This document shows positions 1-8,760 of a stretch of DNA of 34,111 nt, in pieces. Under the pieces are notes generated by a model, which worked only from the letters and a program-made list of their open reading frames with translations, did no database searches and was not told the origin of the DNA. Made by a program: the position numbers and the translations under genes. How positions within the stretch are numbered: position 1 is the stretch's first letter; every line of letters begins with the position of its first letter. The stretch spans positions 1 through 34,111 of the forward strand of contig JAHJGB010000022.1 of NCBI GenBank assembly GCA_018824725.1. The letters run 5' to 3'. This stretch comes from Candidatus Omnitrophota bacterium. Lineage in GTDB: Bacteria > Omnitrophota > Gorgyraeia > Gorgyraeales > Gorgyraeaceae.

Positions 1-74
1 ACCATTTTTAAATATAGTTTCTACAACAGAAATTTTCAAAGACTTTTGCCCCCTGGGGAGGGGGACAAGAAAAC

Positions 75-110
75 AACTAGAAAATTGACATTGTTGAATT
101 TCTAGTTTTT
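75..110. repeat. Inverted repeat upstream of the tRNA genes
   Basis: AACTAGAAA at 75-83 is repeated inverted as TTTCTAGTT at 99-107 and is followed by a short T run, so on the plus strand it could be the terminator of a gene lying left of the window. A C/G-rich palindromic patch (CCCC..GGGG) sits at about 50-65. I see no gene in 1-168. Confidence 0.4.
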
Positions 111-124
111 CAAAAATTTAGTGC

Positions 125-153
125 TTGAAATAGGCTGGTGGGTGATGTATATT
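125..153 (+). promoter_or_regulatory. Promoter of the tRNA-Val gene
   Basis: A -35 box TTGAAA (125-130) and a -10 box TATATT (148-153) are separated by 17 bases. The predicted start near 160 is about nine bases before the mature tRNA, as expected for a tRNA promoter. It could also drive the tRNA-Asp gene downstream, since no promoter or terminator is obvious in the 56-base spacer. Confidence 0.65.
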
Positions 154-164
154 AGTAAAGCACT

Positions 165-246
<82 letters not shown>

Positions 247-302
247 AATTTTTCACAGTTGACAGTTAGCTCTGAAGACTATATACTTATTAATTATCAT
301 TG

Positions 303-379
303 GGGGACGTAGTTCAGCTGGATAGAATAATTGATTGTCGATCAATAGGTCGCGGGTTCGAATCCCGTCGTCCCCGCCA
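303..379 (+). tRNA. tRNA-Asp (anticodon GUC)
   Basis: The acceptor stem GGGGACG (303-309) pairs with CGTCCCC (369-375), followed by discriminator G and an encoded CCA (377-379). The anticodon stem ATTGA/TCAAT encloses TTGTCGA, giving anticodon GTC. The T arm is GCGGG-TTCGAAT-CCCGT. The CCA end lies only four bases from the stop codon of the convergent atpK gene, leaving no room for a separate terminator for either transcript. Confidence 0.97.
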
Positions 380-383
380 ATTT

Positions 384-848
384 TTACTGCACCTTTCCTA
401 TCGCCATCAGGGTGAACACCATTGTAAAAATAGCGACTGTTTCAATAATACCGAGGACCATAAGATAGTTTCCGAAGCCTTTACCTGTCTCCCCCATTGC
501 GTCGCTTGCTGAGGCAGCTGCTTTTCCCTGATACCACGCTGAAAAACCTATTGCAACGCCTGCCAGCATACCCAAAGCGCTTAATATTCCCAGATTCTGC
601 ACTTTTTTACTCGCCTCTATCAAGGCATTCATCACTATCATTCCATATATAGTCTGCGTGAGCGGAGCTCCCACAAACGCCAGAAATATAAATGGCGCCG
701 GTTTATTCTGGGCAAAACACTTTTTCCATGCCCCTATAGCTGCCATGCCTGCCACGCCTGTGCCTGCTGCAGAACCAACTGCTGAAAAAGCAAGCGCTGC
801 GCCTGCTATCCCAATATCCTTAAACTGAACTACTGCATTTGCATCCAT
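384..848 (-). CDS. atpK: V/A-type ATPase system 1 proteolipid subunit K (duplicated, Na+-type)
   Basis: This is the membrane rotor ring subunit, 154 residues, with four predicted helices in two homologous hairpins, which is the 16-kDa form. The ATG at 848 is preferred over an upstream in-frame TTG because GGGAGG lies five bases before it (853-858). The second hairpin carries the essential carboxylate (IETVAIF, Glu136); the first has Thr64-Gln65 in place of a carboxylate, and Gln107 precedes GKAAA. These match the Na+ ligands Thr64, Gln65, Gln110 and Glu139 known for Enterococcus hirae NtpK, so Na+ translocation is inferred. It is the last gene of the E-DUF2764-A-B-D-I-K operon and is separated from subunit I by 79 bases containing hairpins. 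Confidence 0.93.
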   Translation of the reverse strand: MDANAVVQFKDIGIAGAALAFSAVGSAAGTGVAGMAAIGAWKKCFAQNKPAPFIFLAFVGAPLTQTIYGMIVMNALIEASKKVQNLGILSALGMLAGVAIGFSAWYQGKAAASASDAMGETGKGFGNYLMVLGIIETVAIFTMVFTLMAIGKVQ

Positions 849-927
849 ATATCCTCCCAAATTTTACGAAGTAAAATTTGATCCCGAGTGACCGGCATTT
901 TACTATGCTGTCGCGAGGGACCTTGTT
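849..927 (-). repeat. Structured spacer before atpK with a perfect hairpin
   Basis: AAATTTTAC-GAA-GTAAAATTT is a perfect 9-bp inverted repeat at 859-879, ending directly at the GGGAGG ribosome site of atpK on the minus strand. Upstream in the transcript, a second imperfect inverted repeat joins GGTCCC with GGGATC over about 880-924. Such leader hairpins could protect or insulate the atpK message, whose product is needed in about ten copies per complex. That role is inference; the structures are seen directly. Confidence 0.6.
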
Positions 928-2667
928 TTATTTAACGCTTTTAAAAGGCGAATATTTAACGCCTGACCATTCCATATCCAGATGGCTTGAAAATTCAAGG
1001 ACGTTCAGCCTTACCCCGTGAACCAATATCGCCAGTATACCCATTACAAGATTCAGCGTATGGCCTGCGAAAAGCACAAACACGCTCAATAAAACGTTTA
1101 AAACACTGCCTGCTCCTATGCTGCCTGCTATTTGGTTAAACGCATCCGCTATTGTCACTGCTGCAAGCCCTACTGCAAATAACCTTATATAAGACACTAT
1201 ATCCGCAAAGCTATTTACAACTTTCAATAAAAAATCCCCCAAACCGGTTCCGATGCCGACAAAAATATTTTTTACCGGATTTGTAAATAAAATAACAAGC
1301 GCTGAACCAATTATAAAAATCCATTTTCCAAAACCCGGAAATTCAAAACTTAATATCAGTGTCTTTGCCAGAAAATACACCGACCATAAAATACATATCC
1401 AGCCCACGTCGCTCAGCGCCTTTAAAGAAGGTATTTTCTTTAAAAATTTCCAGATATGCGCTATGCTCAACTGTATAGCCCCTATCAGGAAACAAAACGC
1501 CTGCACGTTTGTGATATCAGCGAAATAAGGCGCTATGGGTTTCAGCCACGCGTGCGACCCGAAAAACACACCTGTCATAAGTCCCCAGATAATAGCGCAG
1601 CTGCTCAAGACATAGGTTAAAAAGAATATAGACTTATCCTTTAACTGTTTGAATTTTCTCTGCATCGCGAGGCCCGCGATAAAATACACCAAGCCATAGC
1701 CTGCGTCGCCTATGAGCATTCCGAAAAATATTGAAAAAAATATCAGAAAATGCGGGCTTATATCTATCTCCCTGTATCCGGGTATGGTATTTATGATATT
1801 GAACATCGGCTCTATTATCCTGACCCATTTTGGATTTCTTATTAATGTCGGAGGCGCTTCGTTTTCATCCGGATCGCTTACCAGGATTGCCCATTTTTCT
1901 TTTAAGGCGGCCTTATCGATAACGCCAGCCTTATCTATAGGGCAATAGCCTTTTATATAGGAAAGTTTTTCAAACCTGCCGGCTCCTTCGGCTATTTCAT
2001 TAAATTCTATCGCTGAATTTAAATATTTTTCGTACTGCCCCAGCGCATTTTTATATACAGCCGTCTCCAAAAACCTTTTTTCTATTTCCTTTATCCTGAA
2101 TCCATGTCTTTTCTCTTCAGCGATCATCTGTTTGAGGCTCATTTCAGGCAATGCAAGAGTTTCAAAAGGCAGTGTAATTTCTTTTTCTGAAATCGCAGCG
2201 CAATAAATAATATTCTTTTTTCTAAACAGCTCTTCCAGGATAACGCCCTCAGGGATATTTTTCTTTTCCCGGAGCGTAATTTTGCACAGCTTTACCCAGA
2301 CCCTGCTATCCGACATTTGTTCAATGATTTCCGGGTCAAAATCACCCCAGTCTTCCCACATCATTATTTCGTGTTTTATTCTGTGAAGTTTTTCTATCAG
2401 AGTTTCTTTTTCATCCATCAAATCCAGAATTCTAGCTACGATATCCCCCTCACCTCCATTCAAAAATCTCTGATTTTCTATATCTGGTAGAATCGCCATA
2501 GCTTTTATTGCGCGGAGCCTGTCTTCTTTCATCTTTGCTATATTTTCGCCTAGCGGCAGGTTCTCATGCTCCACGTGCAAAAGCCCGAGATTCCTTAAGG
2601 ATTCAAGCGTGACGCCCATATCCTTTGACTGCGTCACCAGAATTATCTTTTTCATTTTAACTATCAT
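928..2667 (-). CDS. atpI: V/A-type ATPase system 1 subunit I (a-type stator)
   Basis: This 579-residue protein has an N-terminal cytosolic half rich in charged helices and a C-terminal membrane half from about residue 300, beginning with the GDAGYG segment. The conserved stator arginine that faces the proteolipid carboxylate is in SYIRLFAVG (Arg495). It forms the ion half-channels with K and anchors the peripheral stalk. Length is in the usual range for bacterial subunit I, toward the short end. Its ATG overlaps the TGA of atpD (ATGA), so translation is coupled. An alternative start is Met5 (MKKIIL). Confidence 0.93.
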   Translation of the reverse strand: MIVKMKKIILVTQSKDMGVTLESLRNLGLLHVEHENLPLGENIAKMKEDRLRAIKAMAILPDIENQRFLNGGEGDIVARILDLMDEKETLIEKLHRIKHEIMMWEDWGDFDPEIIEQMSDSRVWVKLCKITLREKKNIPEGVILEELFRKKNIIYCAAISEKEITLPFETLALPEMSLKQMIAEEKRHGFRIKEIEKRFLETAVYKNALGQYEKYLNSAIEFNEIAEGAGRFEKLSYIKGYCPIDKAGVIDKAALKEKWAILVSDPDENEAPPTLIRNPKWVRIIEPMFNIINTIPGYREIDISPHFLIFFSIFFGMLIGDAGYGLVYFIAGLAMQRKFKQLKDKSIFFLTYVLSSCAIIWGLMTGVFFGSHAWLKPIAPYFADITNVQAFCFLIGAIQLSIAHIWKFLKKIPSLKALSDVGWICILWSVYFLAKTLILSFEFPGFGKWIFIIGSALVILFTNPVKNIFVGIGTGLGDFLLKVVNSFADIVSYIRLFAVGLAAVTIADAFNQIAGSIGAGSVLNVLLSVFVLFAGHTLNLVMGILAILVHGVRLNVLEFSSHLDMEWSGVKYSPFKSVK

Positions 2668-3281
2668 GCCAGAACTGCCTCCAAGCTCATCCTTTCGATC
2701 TTCTTCTTCGCTATCTTGGATCTGCCCACTGCGCTTGCCTGCTGGTCGCCCAGGTAAATCCTTATGCGCCTTATGTTTTCAACGCACTCCGGGATCTTTA
2801 CTTTTTCAAAAAGGTTTACCCTCTGGTTTGTTATCCTGAGCTCCTTAGTCAATGTTTCCAGCTGTTTATTCAATACCTTTTTCTCCTCCAGAAGCCCTAT
2901 AAATTTCCTTAACGCTATAATAGCCGTATCCACCCATAGAGGCGTTAGAAATAAATCATATTCCGCTTCTTCAAAATCAACTCTTTCGAATACCGGAATA
3001 TCCACGCCCGCGATATTAAGGCCGGATGTAACAATATTTTTCGGCTTTATCCAATTTGCCACATAATCGCCCGGCTCTTCCAGAAGGCCTGCCCATTCGC
3101 TTATATCATTTTCTAGATTATCCAGCTCTTCTATCTTCTGATTTAACCTCTGACGAGCACGCTGTATCTCAAGCTGCATCTGCTGTTTCTTTAATTGCAA
3201 TATGGGCAGATAACGCTCAAATCTTTTTAATGCGTCACGCTGTTTTTTTAATTCGCCTTTTGTGAATTTAATCTTCGCCAA
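2664..3281 (-). CDS. atpD: V/A-type ATPase system 1 subunit D (central stalk)
   Basis: This 205-residue protein begins with the family-typical basic segment (KFTKGELKKQRDALKRFE) and is mostly two long helices, at residues 5-80 and 125-200. That is the coiled-coil shaft of subunit D, which turns inside the A3B3 head. It follows B by 88 bases and overlaps subunit I by four. Its paralogue in system 2 (8143-8760) has the same length but low visible identity. Confidence 0.92.
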   Translation of the reverse strand: MAKIKFTKGELKKQRDALKRFERYLPILQLKKQQMQLEIQRARQRLNQKIEELDNLENDISEWAGLLEEPGDYVANWIKPKNIVTSGLNIAGVDIPVFERVDFEEAEYDLFLTPLWVDTAIIALRKFIGLLEEKKVLNKQLETLTKELRITNQRVNLFEKVKIPECVENIRRIRIYLGDQQASAVGRSKIAKKKIERMSLEAVLA

Positions 3282-3297
3282 TGTTTAGTCACCGTTG

Positions 3298-3331
3298 AAT
3301 TTTGCAAATTGCAACAGCAATTTGCAAAATT
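3298..3331 (-). repeat. Perfect 15-bp inverted repeat in the atpB-atpD spacer
   Basis: AATTTTGCAAATTGC (3298-3312) and its exact complement (3317-3331) flank a four-base AACA loop, in the only sizeable gap inside the first five genes of system 1. No T run follows on the minus strand, so it is more likely an RNA processing or stability element, or a mobile palindrome, than a terminator. Confidence 0.7.
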
Positions 3332-3369
3332 GGTTAAGGAATTAATGATTTATTTTAACATCCTCCAAT

Positions 3370-4677
3370 CTACGCAATGGAGGAGGTTTTCGGCCAGAAT
3401 TCTTTTACAAGCTCTGTCTTGATGCCTGTCTCAGCCGGTTCGAAGTTTTCAGCCAGGATCTGCCATCCAAGGTCAAGGGCCTTTTCAAGAGGTATATCCA
3501 CAGAAAGGTTCATCATTTTTTCTTCGAACGCCTTTCCGTATTTAAGGAGTTTTTTGTCCCATTCGCTCATATGAAAACCCATTGCCTGTTTTTCAAGGGC
3601 CTCTCTGTAATCGCTGAATAATTGAATCATCCTGTCCATGATAGTCCGGTGATCTTTCCTGGTTTTTCCGTTCACGAGCTGCTTTAAGCGGCTGAGTGAC
3701 CCGAAAGGCTCTATGAATTTATTCCTGAGATAAAACTGGCCTTCTGTGATATAGCCTGTGTTGTCAGGCACAGGGTGCGTAACATCGTCTCCCGGCATCG
3801 TGGTAACAGCCAGGATTGTTATAGACCCTGCTGAATCAAAATCAACTGCCTTTTCGTAGCGGCTTGCGAGCTGGCTGTATAAATCTCCCGGATATCCTCT
3901 ATTGGAAGGGATATGTTCCATGGTAATAGAGATCTCTTTCAAAGCATCGCAGAAATTCGTCATGTCTGTCAATAGCACGAGCACTCTTTTACCTTGTAAA
4001 GCAAACTGCTCTGCCACTGCGAGGCTCAAATCAGGCACCAAAAGGCACTCTACGGTCGGGTCCTGCGCGGTATGAACAAAAAATATGGCCCTGGATAATG
4101 ACCCGTTTTTCTCAAGTGTATCTCTGAAGAAAAGATAATCGTCGTATTTAAGGCCCATGCCGCCGAGGATTATCAGGTCAATCTCTGCCTGCATTGCAAT
4201 GCGCGCCAATAACTCATTATAAGGCTCTCCTGGCACTGAAAATATCGGAAGCTTCTGCGATTCTACTAAAGAATTGAATATATCTATCATCGGGATTCCG
4301 GTACGTATCATTTTCCTTGGGATAATCCTTTTGGCTGGATTTACCGAAGGCCCGCCTATCTCTATCATGTTTTCTTCCAGGGTTGGGCCGTTATCCCTTG
4401 GAAGGCCAGCGCCGTTAAATAAACGGCCTAAAAGATTTTCCGTAAAGGATACTTTCATCGGATGGCCCAAGAATCTCACCTTGTCCCCTGTTGAAATCCC
4501 GCGGCTTCCGCTAAAGACCTGAAGATAAACCTTTTCCCCGTCTATCCTTATCACCTGAGCCAGGGACTTACCTGCCCTGGAAGAGATTTCAGCCAGGTTG
4601 CCGTAGCCCACGTCCTTTGCCTCAACAGTGATGACATTTCCCGCTATCTGGATTATGCGATTATATGTTTTTTGCAT
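3370..4677 (-). CDS. atpB: V/A-type ATPase system 1 subunit B
   Basis: This 435-residue non-catalytic nucleotide-binding subunit of the A3B3 head has a beta-barrel N-terminus (1-75), a central ATPase fold with no intact P-loop ([12 protein letters not shown], about residue 146-157), and a helical C-terminal domain. The family landmarks [26 protein letters not shown] and [14 protein letters not shown] are visible. It overlaps the end of atpA by 25 bases, longer than the usual ATGA. The ribosome site before the ATG is weak (AAAGAAAA), so translation is probably coupled to atpA. Confidence 0.95.
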   Translation of the reverse strand: MQKTYNRIIQIAGNVITVEAKDVGYGNLAEISSRAGKSLAQVIRIDGEKVYLQVFSGSRGISTGDKVRFLGHPMKVSFTENLLGRLFNGAGLPRDNGPTLEENMIEIGGPSVNPAKRIIPRKMIRTGIPMIDIFNSLVESQKLPIFSVPGEPYNELLARIAMQAEIDLIILGGMGLKYDDYLFFRDTLEKNGSLSRAIFFVHTAQDPTVECLLVPDLSLAVAEQFALQGKRVLVLLTDMTNFCDALKEISITMEHIPSNRGYPGDLYSQLASRYEKAVDFDSAGSITILAVTTMPGDDVTHPVPDNTGYITEGQFYLRNKFIEPFGSLSRLKQLVNGKTRKDHRTIMDRMIQLFSDYREALEKQAMGFHMSEWDKKLLKYGKAFEEKMMNLSVDIPLEKALDLGWQILAENFEPAETGIKTELVKEFWPKTSSIA

Positions 4678-6386
4678 TTTTCTTTTATCAGGTTTTCTTG
4701 TTTTTTGAAATTTTCAGCCTGCCATTCGGATGAATTCCATTCGATAAACACCTGCCTTAATCCCTGGAAAAATTTCCTGGCGCTATCTTTATTTTCAAAA
4801 TTAAACTCTGAGCCTATAATTTCATGCAATACATGAAAAACGTATTTTTGCCTTTCCTCGATTGTAGCGGCATCCACCTCGTCAAACGCGTTCTGCTGCA
4901 GATATACATCGTCTATGAACTCGCCTTTAAGGTAAGCCATGAAGTCAGAGAGAGACGTGCCCTCTTCTCCCACCACCTTCATCATCTGTTTCGCTTCATA
5001 GCTTCTTTTTAAAACAGCCTGGGCCAGATTCACCTCTTTTGAGTCTATAAAACTGGTATATTTACTCCAGCTTTCAAGGGGATCTATTGCAGGGTATCTT
5101 CTGGCATCAGACCTTTCCCGCGAAAGCCCGTGAAACGCCCCTACCACTTTTAACGTAGCCTGTGTAACAGGCTCTTCAAAATTTCCTCCTGCAGGGCTCA
5201 CTGTGCCGCCTATTGTCACAGACCCGAAACTTCCGTCGTGCAGCCTCACCAACCCTGCCCTTTCATAAAATGATGCGATCCTGTTTTCAAGATACGCCGG
5301 GAATGCCTCTTCTCCCGGGATTTCTTCCAGCCTTCCTGACATCTCGCGCATTGCCTGCGCCCACCTGGAAGTGGAATCAGCCAATAAGAGCACATTCAAG
5401 CCCATCTGGCGGTAATACTCAGCGATTGTAACAGCTGTATAAACGCTTGATTCTCTCGCGCTAACAGGCATAGAACTCGTGTTGCAAATGATAACTGTGC
5501 GTTCTATCAGGCTCTTCTTTGTTCTGGGATCTACAAGATGCGGAAATTCCCTTAGCGTCTCGACAACCTCTCCTGCCCTTTCTCCGCACGCTGCTATAAT
5601 CACGATATCTATTTCCGCATGCTTACTGATAAGCTGCTGCAGGACAGTTTTGCCTGAACCAAAAGGCCCTGGCACACAGTAAGTTCCTCCGAGCGCCACA
5701 GGTATCAATGTATCTATGATCCTTATCTTGGTTATAACAGGTTTTGAGGGTTTTAATTTTTCAGCAAAACTCGCGATAGGCACTTTCACTGGCCAGGTTT
5801 GAGACATAGCGACAAGACAGGTGTTTCCGCGCTCATCTTTTAATTCCGCCACCGTATGTTTTATATTATATTTACCCTTATTTGCTATTTTTACCACTGT
5901 GGCTGCGCCTTTTAAACCAAACGGCGCCATTATCCAGTGTTCAAAAATACCTTCATTTGTAAAACCTATCTTCTCGCCCGGTTTTACGCCCTGCCCGACC
6001 TTGGCAACAGGCGTAAATTCCCATTCCAATTTATCGTCCAAGGCTTCCAGATATAAACCTCTTTTTAAGAAAAATCCTGATTTTTCTGCCAGTTTCGGCA
6101 ATGGATTCTGCAGGCCGTCGAATATCTGGCCCAATAGCCCTGGCCCGAGCTCCACCGATAGAAGCTCCCCCGTAAATTCCACTTTTTCTCCAAGCCTCAG
6201 GCCTTTTGTATCTTCGTAAATCTGGAGCTCTGCGATATTGCCTGTGACGCGTATTACCTCTGATTTAAGCCGCTCTTCATTATGCAATATAAACGCCACC
6301 TCATTCTGCATGACATAGTCTTTAAATTCAACTCTTGCCATGTTGCCGTTTATGCCGGTCAGTATCCCAAATCTTTCTGCGCTCAT
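4653..6386 (-). CDS. atpA: V/A-type ATPase system 1 catalytic subunit A
   Basis: This 577-residue catalytic subunit has the Walker A motif GPFGSGKT at residues 240-247, followed by [12 protein letters not shown] (catalytic Glu region) and [26 protein letters not shown] split over residues about 335-360. The bulge insertion diagnostic of V/A-type A subunits lies at about residues 115-200. With B it forms the ATP-synthesising or hydrolysing head. Its ATG overlaps the stop of the DUF2764 gene (ATGA). The length fits bacterial A subunits of the Chlamydia/spirochaete type. Confidence 0.96.
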   Translation of the reverse strand: MSAERFGILTGINGNMARVEFKDYVMQNEVAFILHNEERLKSEVIRVTGNIAELQIYEDTKGLRLGEKVEFTGELLSVELGPGLLGQIFDGLQNPLPKLAEKSGFFLKRGLYLEALDDKLEWEFTPVAKVGQGVKPGEKIGFTNEGIFEHWIMAPFGLKGAATVVKIANKGKYNIKHTVAELKDERGNTCLVAMSQTWPVKVPIASFAEKLKPSKPVITKIRIIDTLIPVALGGTYCVPGPFGSGKTVLQQLISKHAEIDIVIIAACGERAGEVVETLREFPHLVDPRTKKSLIERTVIICNTSSMPVSARESSVYTAVTIAEYYRQMGLNVLLLADSTSRWAQAMREMSGRLEEIPGEEAFPAYLENRIASFYERAGLVRLHDGSFGSVTIGGTVSPAGGNFEEPVTQATLKVVGAFHGLSRERSDARRYPAIDPLESWSKYTSFIDSKEVNLAQAVLKRSYEAKQMMKVVGEEGTSLSDFMAYLKGEFIDDVYLQQNAFDEVDAATIEERQKYVFHVLHEIIGSEFNFENKDSARKFFQGLRQVFIEWNSSEWQAENFKKQENLIKEKCKKHIIA

Positions 6387-6937
6387 ATCTTTTCCGTCAA
6401 TCCTTCCAGAACCTTTAAGCCGTCTAGTGAATGAATCCTGTGCCAGCGCTCCAATATCTTAAGCTGAAGTCCATATGCCGCAAGATATTCCATGTCAAAG
6501 TAATGGCCCTCTTTAATCTCTTCTATCTTTTCCCATCTAACTCTATCCAGGTATAATTCCGCTTCCATGGGAGAATCCTGACTAACTGCCCAGTGCGTCA
6601 AAGGCGCAATAAAAGGATCTGCCCCGTTATCCCCGCGTAAATATTTATTCGGGTCTTTGCCTTTTTTAACAGCCCTTGTCCTTACTAACTCGTTTGCAAG
6701 GCTCTTATTGAACCTCTTCCACTCCTTTAATAAAGCGCTATGGGAGCCCGACTCCTTATAGGAGTCGGGCTCCCATAGCGCTGAAGGCTCTATTGATAAA
6801 TTTACCAGAATATCCATATCATCCTGATTTAACTCAGGACTGCACGCCTCAAGAAAATCAGGATAAGAAAGCGGCGGCTTCATCCCAAAATGAAGCATAG
6901 GCAGGCTTGCAATTATATAATAATAAGAATTTTTCAT
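6383..6937 (-). CDS. DUF2764-family protein of the V-ATPase operon (likely stands in for subunit C)
   Basis: This 184-residue protein begins MKNSYYYIIASLPML, typical of the DUF2764 family found between atpE and atpA in spirochaete, chlamydial and Bacteroidetes V-ATPase operons. Its position where other operons carry subunit C suggests a structural role at the neck of the complex; that is inference. A perfect 49-bp palindrome (6734-6782) lies inside the gene and encodes the segment from SALWEPDS to GSHSAL, which reads as an in-frame insertion. Starts and stops overlap both neighbours by four bases. Confidence 0.78.
   Translation of the reverse strand: MKNSYYYIIASLPMLHFGMKPPLSYPDFLEACSPELNQDDMDILVNLSIEPSALWEPDSYKESGSHSALLKEWKRFNKSLANELVRTRAVKKGKDPNKYLRGDNGADPFIAPLTHWAVSQDSPMEAELYLDRVRWEKIEEIKEGHYFDMEYLAAYGLQLKILERWHRIHSLDGLKVLEGLTEKI
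6734..6782. repeat. Palindromic element inside the DUF2764 gene
   Basis: The 23-base arm starting AGCGCTATGGGAGCCC (6734-6756) is repeated exactly inverted at 6760-6782 around a three-base loop. The core AGCCCGACTCC/GGAGTCGGGCT recurs in the intergenic palindrome at 7591-7625, so this is a dispersed element rather than chance coding symmetry. It stays open in the gene's frame. Confidence 0.9.
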
Positions 6938-7536
6938 TTTATCATCTTTGCCAGTTCAGGGTTAAGATAGACGCACAATGTCTCCAATAATCCTTCGTCG
7001 CTAAAATCAAAATACGATTTACCTTTATCAAAGCTTATAGAAAAACCCGCGTTTATATTCTGCGACGGCCTGAATTCCACTCCAGCGCTGATCTTATCTT
7101 TTAATTTGGAAATAACCATGTTTTTTATTTTTTCCAGGTCAACTTTATTTACCAATATTTTTATATCGTCTGTTTTGCCGTTTTTATCGGCGCATTTTTC
7201 TATTAAATTTGCTAATATGTCTGCTATCTCTTCGCTGGACATGGATTTTGCTATCTCGATGGACATGATCTTATTCAGCGTCTTTCTTATATCTTCTTTC
7301 AGGCCGAGTAAAAGGTCTCTTGAAGCCTGTTTTACGCTGAGATTGGCGCTTACCCTGGTTTTCTCAGTCTCGAGCCTTGCCTTCTGGACAATTTCATCGG
7401 CTAGTTTCTTGGCATCTACCAGGATTTTTTCAGCGTCTTTTTTAGCCTTGCCTTCTATCAGCATGGCCTTTTCCTCCCCAGACTTTATTCCTTCCTGATT
7501 TATTTTTTCAAGAAGCCCTTTTAAGTTTTCTGACAT
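6934..7536 (-). CDS. atpE: V/A-type ATPase system 1 subunit E (peripheral stalk)
   Basis: This 200-residue protein has an Ala/Lys/Glu-rich N-terminal coiled coil (about residues 5-85) and a globular C-terminus with the family-like segments KILVNKVDLEKIK and GFSISFDKGKSYFDFSD. It is the first gene of system 1. GAGGTGA lies four bases before its ATG. It follows a 121-base gap after UspA containing two inverted repeats, so it may have its own, unrecognised promoter or be read through from upstream. No subunit G/H partner is encoded in this operon. Confidence 0.88.
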   Translation of the reverse strand: MSENLKGLLEKINQEGIKSGEEKAMLIEGKAKKDAEKILVDAKKLADEIVQKARLETEKTRVSANLSVKQASRDLLLGLKEDIRKTLNKIMSIEIAKSMSSEEIADILANLIEKCADKNGKTDDIKILVNKVDLEKIKNMVISKLKDKISAGVEFRPSQNINAGFSISFDKGKSYFDFSDEGLLETLCVYLNPELAKMIK

Positions 7537-7564
7537 GACTCACCTCATATAATAATTAAAAAGG

Positions 7565-7590
7565 TTGCAGGAGGTTACTATGAAACCTGC
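7565..7590 (-). terminator. Possible weak terminator between uspA and atpE of system 1
   Basis: On the minus strand GCAGG and CCTGC (with inner GGTT/AACC) enclose a short loop and are followed within three bases by TTTTT. The stem is imperfect, so termination would be partial. A GGCCCGGGCC palindrome also lies at 7640-7649. Confidence 0.3.
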
Positions 7591-7625
7591 GGAAGCCCGA
7601 CTCCCTATTAAGGGGTCGGGCTTCC
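7591..7625. repeat. Intergenic copy of the GAGTCGGGCT palindrome
   Basis: GGAAGCCCGACTCC (7591-7604) pairs with 7612-7625 over 14 base pairs with one G-T pair. The stem core AGCCCGAC..GTCGGGCT is shared with the palindrome inside the DUF2764 gene 800 bases away. It lies between the stop of uspA and the start of system 1 and might mark the boundary of the two ATPase units. Confidence 0.8.
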
Positions 7626-7657
7626 GTATTTATCAAGCTGGCCCGGGCCTTGCTGTA

Positions 7658-8146
7658 TTACTGCAATTCATTATATAACCTTTCTACTTCTGACCTGCCT
7701 AAAATAGGGTTCTTTACCACTACCACTGGGCACGTAGATTCTCTGAAGATCCTTTCGCCCTCGCTGTAAAGCGCCTCCTGCCAGGACAAAACCTCTTTCA
7801 AATCGCCCATGACAAGTAAATCTGCCCCAAGCTCTTTTGCCTTATCGACTACTTCGCTGTGAATTTCTCCTTTTAAAATCAAGGTTTCGCATTCCACTTT
7901 TTTATTTTCCGCGAGCGCCTTTACCCTCTGCATAAAAAGTTTCGATTGCTGATCCATATCTATTTCGTATTCTTTTGCCTCTATTTCTACAAATACGCGG
8001 CTCTTTAATAGCTCCTGTATGGCTTTTTCGTCTATAACACAAATAGCTATAAGCTTTACCTGTAAAAGTTTCGCAAGATAGATAGCGTATTTAGCCGTAA
8101 TGATAGAAGGTGCTCCACCAGCAAGCGCCACAACTATGCTTTTCAT
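7658..8146 (-). CDS. Universal stress protein family (UspA)
   Basis: This 162-residue single-domain Usp fold starts [11 protein letters not shown] and ends with CPVVVVKN, the usual last strand. The ATP-binding GxxGxxxxxxxxxGS signature is replaced by MGDLKEVLSWQEALYSEGE, so nucleotide binding is doubtful. It overlaps atpD of system 2 by ATGA and is the last gene of that operon, suggesting a regulator or sensor tied to the ATPase. Such a role is inference; Usp next to transport genes is common. Confidence 0.85.
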   Translation of the reverse strand: MKSIVVALAGGAPSIITAKYAIYLAKLLQVKLIAICVIDEKAIQELLKSRVFVEIEAKEYEIDMDQQSKLFMQRVKALAENKKVECETLILKGEIHSEVVDKAKELGADLLVMGDLKEVLSWQEALYSEGERIFRESTCPVVVVKNPILGRSEVERLYNELQ

Positions 8147-8760
8147 CCCCTTATCCTTTCCTTTATAAGCTTTAGCATTGAAAACGCTTCTCTTGAATCT
8201 TCGTCAAGCCTGTCAGTTATATATTTTACGCTGTCTTCATAAAAAGGCAGGTATATCTTTTCAAGGGCGTTTACCTTTCTTATTGTCTTCTGGACCTCTT
8301 TGGCAATCCTTATAAGAGCAATTTTCTTCTCCGCAAGCTGCGTTATCAATTTAAGGGCGTCTTTGAACTTTATTGAAACCTCATCTACATAAAAACTTAC
8401 TTCGCGCGGGCTATAGTATGGCGGATTTTCTTTTATATGTATATCTATTATAGGTAAGCCTACCCCCATAATCCTTTTTTCGGAAATAGTAAGACGCGTT
8501 TTTATATCTATCGAAAACCCCAGCTCCTCCAGTCTCTTTCTGCCCATTATAACTAGTGCCTTATCTACAAGACCGTACGCCTCTTGCATAGCAATGTCTA
8601 CTTTACGCTGAAATCCGTCAACAATATGAACAACAGAATTTAACTCATTTACAAGAATCCTTCTTTTCTCGTCCAGTAGCGCATGGCCTTCCTGTGTAAG
8701 AAATAACAGCTTCTTGGACTTTAAAAGATTGGTTTTTGTGGCTGCAATGTTTATCTTCAC
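8143..8760 (-). CDS. atpD: V/A-type ATPase system 2 subunit D (central stalk)
   Basis: This 205-residue protein has the classic subunit D start [20 protein letters not shown] and a second long helix from about residue 130 ([19 protein letters not shown]). The start codon is GTG, overlapping the TGA of atpB (GTGA), so translation is coupled. It forms the rotating shaft with subunit F (12506-12808). The sequence is closer to archaeal or Thermus-type D than the system 1 copy is. Confidence 0.94.
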   Translation of the reverse strand: MKINIAATKTNLLKSKKLLFLTQEGHALLDEKRRILVNELNSVVHIVDGFQRKVDIAMQEAYGLVDKALVIMGRKRLEELGFSIDIKTRLTISEKRIMGVGLPIIDIHIKENPPYYSPREVSFYVDEVSIKFKDALKLITQLAEKKIALIRIAKEVQKTIRKVNALEKIYLPFYEDSVKYITDRLDEDSREAFSMLKLIKERIRG

